Below the pieces are notes generated by a model, which did not search any database, was not told where the DNA came from, and worked only from the letters and a program-made list of their open reading frames with translations. 26,533 bases of DNA. Origin: CAZOHN01 sp964579325. GTDB lineage: Bacteria > Pseudomonadota > Alphaproteobacteria > Rhodobacterales > Rhodobacteraceae. Both the position numbers and the translations under genes were made by a program. The stretch lies in assembly GCA_964579325.1 (NCBI GenBank), contig CAZOHN010000031.1, forward strand, positions 1 to 26,533. The letters run 5' to 3'. Positions within the stretch are counted from its first letter, which is position 1. The number at the start of each line of letters is the position of its first letter. This document shows positions 22,850-26,533 of the stretch, one piece after another.

Positions 22850-24223
22850 ATGACCACCCAGACCCTCACCGACGTCCTGGCGCCGCAAGCCCACCACGTT
22901 CCCCACGTCAGGGAAAAGGCACTCGGCGAGGAAAGCCTCGCCCCGCAGGACACCCGGATCATGGACCCCTGGTCCTACTTCTTCGCCTGGCTGGGAGGCT
23001 GCGTCTCGATCGGAACCTTCACCGTGGGCTCGGGCCTCGTCGGCACGCTGAACCTGCTCCAGACCTTCGTCGCCATCGCCATCGGATGCACGGTCATCGG
23101 CATCGCGCTCATGATCAACGGCCAGGCCGGCCACAAGTACGGCATCCCCTTCATGGTGCAGGCGCGTTCGGCCTTCGGCTTCGCCGGCACCCGCATCCCC
23201 GCCCTGGTCCGCTCGGTCCCCGCCATTGTCTGGTACGGCTTCCAGAGCTGGATCGGCGCGGGCGCGCTCAACCTCGTGTCGGCCACGCTCTTCGGCTACG
23301 ACAACATGGTCGTGTTCTTCATCGGCTTCCAGCTTCTCCAGATCGGCCTGTCGGTACTCGGCTTCCACGGGATCAAGTGGCTGGAGAATATCGGCTCGGT
23401 GTTCATCATCGGCGCGCTGGTCTACATGTTCGTCAGCGTCATCAACAAGTATGGCACCGAAATCTCGAACAACCTGATCAACGTCGAAGGGACCTGGGGC
23501 GCGCCGTTCTGGGGGGCAACGATGCTCTTCCTCGGCGTCTACTCGACGATGATGCTGAACGTGAGCGACTACTCGCGCGAACTGCGGCGCTCGGTCGGGC
23601 CGCTGCGGCAAGTGGCAATCTACGCCAACTCGATCCTGCCCGCGACGCTCTTCATGGGCCTGATCGGTCTGATGGTCTCGGGCGCCACTGGCGAAGTCGA
23701 CCCGATCAAGGTGTTCTCGAGCGCGGTGGACAACAAGTTCCTGCTGGTGGTCACACTGCTGTTCATCGCCTTCGCGCAGGTTACCACAAACATCCTCAAC
23801 AACGTCGTCCCGCCGGCCTATGCACTGATGGATGTCTTCAAGCTGAGCTACAAGCAGTCGGCTGTCACGGTTGGTCTTCTCGCCTTCGCCACCTTCCCCT
23901 GGGAACTGGTCAAGGACGAATCCGCCGCGGGCCTCAGCCTCTTCATCCGCACCTACTCGGCCTTCCTCGGCCCGATCTTCGCCATCCTCGTGGTCGACTA
24001 CTACGTTCTGCGCCGTCAGACTCTCGACCTCGACAAGTTCTACGATCCCAACGGTCCCTATGCCGGCGTAAACTGGGCTGCCGTGATCGCCATGGCCATC
24101 GGCATCGTCGCGGCGCTGACCTTCTCGGGCATCTCGTGGTACGCAAGCCTCGTTCCCGCGGGCCTCGCCTACTACCTCCTGATGAAGTCCCTGCCCGGAT
24201 CGCGGCGCTTCCTCGACGCCTGA
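22850..24223 (+). CDS. NCS1-family nucleobase/allantoin/hydantoin permease
   Basis: A 457-residue inner-membrane symporter with about 12 hydrophobic segments. NCS1 features include an N-terminal LAPQDTRIMDPWSYFFAWLGG, GIPFMVQARSAFGFAGTRIPALVR, and MLNVSDYSRELRRS in the middle. Members carry purines, pyrimidines, allantoin or hydantoins with a cation. ATG 22850 has GGGAGGAG upstream, so the longer open frame is not used. Pairing with a hydantoin-type racemase points to allantoin or a hydantoin. A strong terminator follows at 24248. Confidence 0.93.
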   Translation: MTTQTLTDVLAPQAHHVPHVREKALGEESLAPQDTRIMDPWSYFFAWLGGCVSIGTFTVGSGLVGTLNLLQTFVAIAIGCTVIGIALMINGQAGHKYGIPFMVQARSAFGFAGTRIPALVRSVPAIVWYGFQSWIGAGALNLVSATLFGYDNMVVFFIGFQLLQIGLSVLGFHGIKWLENIGSVFIIGALVYMFVSVINKYGTEISNNLINVEGTWGAPFWGATMLFLGVYSTMMLNVSDYSRELRRSVGPLRQVAIYANSILPATLFMGLIGLMVSGATGEVDPIKVFSSAVDNKFLLVVTLLFIAFAQVTTNILNNVVPPAYALMDVFKLSYKQSAVTVGLLAFATFPWELVKDESAAGLSLFIRTYSAFLGPIFAILVVDYYVLRRQTLDLDKFYDPNGPYAGVNWAAVIAMAIGIVAALTFSGISWYASLVPAGLAYYLLMKSLPGSRRFLDA

Positions 24224-24247
24224 GACTAGTCCGATCATCCCTTGGGA

Positions 24248-24270
24248 GGGGCCCGCCATCAGCGGGCCCC
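24248..24270 (+). terminator. Rho-independent-type terminator after the NCS1 permease
   Basis: A perfect 9-bp stem (GGGGCCCGC / GCGGGCCCC) with a 5-base loop CATCA is followed by GTTCGTTT. It begins 24 bases after the permease stop. The T-run is imperfect, but position and stem strength support termination. Confidence 0.7.
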
Positions 24271-24512
24271 GTTCGTTTCAATGCGCTCCCTTTGGCGCGA
24301 CAGCAACCGGACTTCCTTGCCGCACCCCACGGGAACTCACCCGTCGGGTTGGAACTGTTCTGCAACCTGCTGCAAGGCAACCCGCGCGCAAGTCAACGGA
24401 CCGCATGTGTACGCGGCGCGCCACCCGTACCTGACGTCCGCCTCCGCTTCCCAAGCACCGCATTGACAAGGTCGACGCTGCGACGGACTCTTTGGAGTGA
24501 AAGGCCTCCGTC
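24271..24512. other. Non-coding stretch before cytochrome b561
   Basis: About 240 bases with no convincing gene. A TTGACA hexamer at 24463-24468 could be the -35 of the cytochrome gene, and a weak GACTCT stands 17 bases on. No other conserved element is visible to me. Confidence 0.4.
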
Positions 24513-25004
24513 ATGTCCTCTCCCGCCGGCTACTCCCTTCTCCAGATCCGCCTGCACTGGGCCGTCATGATCCTCGTGGTCGCCCAGTTCGTGTTCAGCG
24601 ACGGAATCGGGAACGCCTTTGAGGACGGTCTTGATGCCGGTCGCATGTCACTCACCGGGCCAGCCATTGCCCATATGGCAGGCGGAGCGCTGATCTTCAT
24701 CCTGATGGCCCTGCGGCTCCTGCTCAGGCGCGAACGCGGCGTCCCGCCGCCTCCCGCCGAGGACCCGCCCTTGCAACGCATCCTGGCCGCTGTCGTGCAT
24801 CGGGCGATCTACGCCCTGATCCTTGTCCTGCCACCGTCGGGGGCGGTCGCCTGGGCGCAGGGCTCAGAAACCGCTGCCGATGTCCACGGGGCATTCAAAT
24901 CCTTGCTCTTGCTGATGATCTTCCTCCATGTCGCCGGTGCGATCTATGGCCATTTCGTGCAGAAGACCGGAGTCATTGGCCGGATGCTGCGGCCTCGAGA
25001 CTGA
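24513..25004 (+). CDS. Cytochrome b561 family protein
   Basis: A 163-residue inner-membrane di-heme cytochrome with four hydrophobic segments, the size of CybB-like proteins. Candidate heme histidines are H15 (LHW), H54 (IAHMAGG), H125 (DVHGAF) and H139 (IFLHVAG). Such proteins pass electrons from the quinone pool to a periplasmic acceptor or superoxide. It has its own likely promoter and is convergent with the esterase gene, only 12 bases away. Confidence 0.88.
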   Translation: MSSPAGYSLLQIRLHWAVMILVVAQFVFSDGIGNAFEDGLDAGRMSLTGPAIAHMAGGALIFILMALRLLLRRERGVPPPPAEDPPLQRILAAVVHRAIYALILVLPPSGAVAWAQGSETAADVHGAFKSLLLLMIFLHVAGAIYGHFVQKTGVIGRMLRPRD

Positions 25005-25016
25005 GGTCGGAAGGGA

Positions 25017-25781
25017 TCACGGCGCGTCGAGGAACACCCGCACCGCCGCCTCGAACTCGCGCGGACGCTCGGCGTGGAGCCAGTGCCCGGCCCCGGGAAT
25101 CTTCGCGAATCGTGCTTTAGGGAACTGCGCGAGGATCTGCGGGCGGTGCTCGGGGCGGACATAGCTGGATGCCGCGCCCGAAAGAAACAGCGCCGGCCCG
25201 TCGAATGTGCCCGCTACCGGCTTCCAGCCGACAATGCCCGACATCTCCGCTTCAAGAACGTCGAGGTTCAGCCGCCAGCGCGGCGGGTCCGCCCTGAGGT
25301 CAAGCGATTGCAGCAGGAACGCCCGCGTGCCCTCTTCAGGGACATCCTGCGACAGATGGCGGTCAGCATCGCCGCGCGTCGTGACATGGCCGAGGTCGAG
25401 CCGTCGCATGGCGTGGACCAGCGGTGTCTGGCTGTGCTCGTACGCCACCGGCGCGATGTCGGCCACGACAAGGCGTCGCACCATCTCCGGCCGCTCCAGC
25501 GCCAGCCGCATCGCAGCCTTGCCGCCCATAGAATGCCCGAGCACGTCGGCCCGTCCGCCGAGGCTCCTGACCACCTCCGCCAAATCGACCGCGAGATCGC
25601 CATAAGCGTGGCTCGGCGACCAGAAGCTGCCGGCGTGGTTGCGCATGTCCACCGCCACAACAGGCCGCATGTCCGAAAGGCGCTTCTGGATCACGCCCCA
25701 GTTGCGGCCTGATCCGAACAGGCCATGCGCGATGACAAGCGGAAGGCCCGCATCCGGACCGAGGCGTGAGAAGGTCAGCAT
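25017..25781 (-). CDS. Alpha/beta-fold esterase, YbfF-like
   Basis: A 254-residue alpha/beta hydrolase. The oxyanion segment is HGLFGSGRNWG (19-29), the nucleophile elbow GHSMGGK (S84), a VADIAP aspartate (D108) and GAGHWLHAE (H233), matching the unusual triad layout of E. coli YbfF where the acid follows strand six. Physiological substrate is unknown; YbfF-like enzymes hydrolyse short acyl esters and thioesters. It is divergent from the small gene at 25875. Confidence 0.88.
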   Translation of the reverse strand: MLTFSRLGPDAGLPLVIAHGLFGSGRNWGVIQKRLSDMRPVVAVDMRNHAGSFWSPSHAYGDLAVDLAEVVRSLGGRADVLGHSMGGKAAMRLALERPEMVRRLVVADIAPVAYEHSQTPLVHAMRRLDLGHVTTRGDADRHLSQDVPEEGTRAFLLQSLDLRADPPRWRLNLDVLEAEMSGIVGWKPVAGTFDGPALFLSGAASSYVRPEHRPQILAQFPKARFAKIPGAGHWLHAERPREFEAAVRVFLDAP

Positions 25782-25821
25782 CGCCCGTTCCTAGCCGCCC
25801 CCGCCTCCGCGCACCAGACCG

Positions 25822-25850
25822 TTGCGCAGAATCACCCGCCCGCCTATCGT
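25822..25850 (+). promoter_or_regulatory. Putative promoter of the 123-residue unknown gene
   Basis: TTGCGC (25822-25827) and TATCGT (25845-25850) are separated by 17 bases, placing transcription start about 17 bases before the start codon. Both boxes are partial matches. Confidence 0.35.
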
Positions 25851-25874
25851 CCCGTCAGGGGGAAGGGGTCTGTC

Positions 25875-26246
25875 ATGCCTGTGAAATCACTGCCGGAAAT
25901 GTCCGGGGGGCTGTCCCAGCTCCTCACCGACAAGCTTGGTGTCCGCAAGGGCTCGCTCGACTACCAGGTCGCTCGGGTCGGTCGACGGCTCCCGGCCCGC
26001 ATCCGCGCGGAAGCCGCCGAGATCGCCGAGGCCGAACGCCTTGCCGCCAATCCGAAGATGGCCCGAAGAATCGACCCCTCCCGCCTCGCCCGGAGCTACG
26101 ACGACGTGGCCCGCCACCTCGCCACAATCGACCCGACAGAGCGACGTACGGCTTTCCTCTTCCGGCTCATCGCGACAATCGCCTTCAACCTCCTCGCGGT
26201 GGTTGCGATCTTGATTGTCGTGCTGCGCTGGCGGGGCCTGATCTGA
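25875..26246 (+). CDS. Conserved-looking small protein with C-terminal membrane anchor, function unknown
   Basis: A 123-residue protein not recognised as any named family. It is basic and Arg-rich (SLDYQVARVGRRLPARIRAEAAEIAEAERLAAN, likely helical) and ends with one hydrophobic segment (AFLFRLIATIAFNLLAVVAILIVVLRW, about 93-119) followed by four residues, so it should be tail-anchored with the bulk in the cytoplasm. GGGGGAAGGGG stands upstream of the ATG. It is convergent with glyA. No function is proposed. Confidence 0.75.
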   Translation: MPVKSLPEMSGGLSQLLTDKLGVRKGSLDYQVARVGRRLPARIRAEAAEIAEAERLAANPKMARRIDPSRLARSYDDVARHLATIDPTERRTAFLFRLIATIAFNLLAVVAILIVVLRWRGLI

Positions 26247-26265
26247 CCCCGCCGCGCCAGGCATC

Positions 26266-26533
26266 TCACATCCCCGGATAGATCGGGAACCGCGCGCAGA
26301 GCGCCTCGACCTCGGCCTTGACCTGCGCCTCGACCGCGGCATTTCCGTCCTCGCCGTTCGCCGCCAGCCCGTCCACGACCTGCACGATCCAGCGTGCGAT
26401 CTGGCGGAACTCCGGCTCGCCGAAGCCGCGCGTGGTGCCGGCGGGAGAGCCCAGCCGGATGCCGCTCGTCACGGTGGGCTTCTCGGGATCGAACGGGATG
26501 CCGTTCTTGTTGCAGGTGATGTGCGCGCGTCCC
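26266..26533 (-). CDS. glyA: Serine hydroxymethyltransferase, C-terminal end (gene continues beyond window)
   Basis: About 88 C-terminal residues are visible. HITCNKNGIPFDPEKPTVTSG and IRLGSPAGTTRGFGEPEF are the diagnostic late SHMT motifs (the conserved Arg in SGIRLG binds the substrate carboxylate). The enzyme interconverts serine and glycine and loads THF with a one-carbon unit. The frame is open to the window edge; the internal ATG-like codon is not the start. It is a housekeeping gene, so its closeness to the THF-dependent demethylase is probably coincidental. Confidence 0.95.
   Translation of the reverse strand, partial: GRAHITCNKNGIPFDPEKPTVTSGIRLGSPAGTTRGFGEPEFRQIARWIVQVVDGLAANGEDGNAAVEAQVKAEVEALCARFPIYPGM

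Noticed and set aside
22790..24259. 489-codon open frame antisense to the NCS1 permease
   Set aside because: Composition is that of a high-GC shadow frame (rich in Asp, Glu, Arg, Gly, Val), it lacks any family motif, and the opposite strand encodes a clear NCS1 protein.
1..26533. CRISPR arrays, tRNA genes, insertion sequences, phage genes
   Set aside because: No regularly spaced repeats, no cloverleaf-like sequence and no transposase or integrase motif were seen on reading both strands, though a computed search for tRNA and small RNA was not possible.
26266..26533. Functional link between glyA (one-carbon donor to THF) and the THF-dependent demethylase
   Set aside because: The genes are about 19 kb apart with unrelated operons between, and glyA is a housekeeping gene.

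Overview
The window reads as a chromosomal segment of a GC-rich alphaproteobacterium, most likely Rhodobacteraceae (Roseobacter type). The basis is the dense high-GC coding, the mix of TRAP, phosphonate-type ABC, tungstate ABC and NCS1 transporters, and the families present. The call is from family resemblance only. It is catabolic and transport-rich accessory territory with four separate regulators. I see no rRNA, tRNA, CRISPR array, insertion sequence or phage gene. A run of exactly 100 N (21604-21703) marks an assembly gap inside one gene.

Layout: (1) 2-1535, plus strand: the C-terminal part of a polysaccharide-deacetylase-family protein, then an agmatinase-type ureohydrolase. (2) 1522-5585, minus strand: a phosphonate-type ABC importer, phnC-phnD-phnE-phnE, whose last permease carries a large extracytoplasmic insert. 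(3) 5816-12431, minus strand: a LigM-type tetrahydrofolate-dependent aryl O-demethylase preceded by its GntR regulator with its own promoter and two GTATAC operators. Upstream of these lie a short cobalamin-independent methionine-synthase-like methyltransferase, an amidohydrolase, an IclR regulator and an intradiol (hydroxyquinol/catechol type) dioxygenase. (4) 12579-18107, plus strand, divergent from (3): a citryl-CoA-lyase-like protein, a CaiB/BaiF CoA-transferase, a DctP-DctQ-DctM TRAP transporter and an NAD(P)H-dependent FMN reductase. The 147-bp gap between (3) and (4) holds a perfect IclR-type palindrome plus a direct-repeat half-site. (5) 18135-21406: a tungstate ABC transporter in the unusual order tupB-tupC-tupA, divergent from an excisionase-HTH/PBP-like regulator of the TaoR type. 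(6) 21443-24223: a GntR/FCD regulator interrupted by the gap, divergent from an Asp/Glu/hydantoin racemase and an NCS1 permease that end in a clear terminator. (7) 24513-26533: cytochrome b561, a YbfF-like esterase, a small membrane-anchored unknown and the 3' end of glyA, which looks like ordinary chromosomal background.

The most interesting unit is (3)+(4). I infer a catabolic island for an O-methylated aromatic compound: TRAP import, THF-dependent demethylation, intradiol ring opening, then CoA activation and C-C cleavage by an atypical citrate-synthase-fold enzyme. The methyl group may be drained by the MetE-like protein. The substrate cannot be read from the sequence, and no maleylacetate reductase or muconate-processing gene is present in the window.
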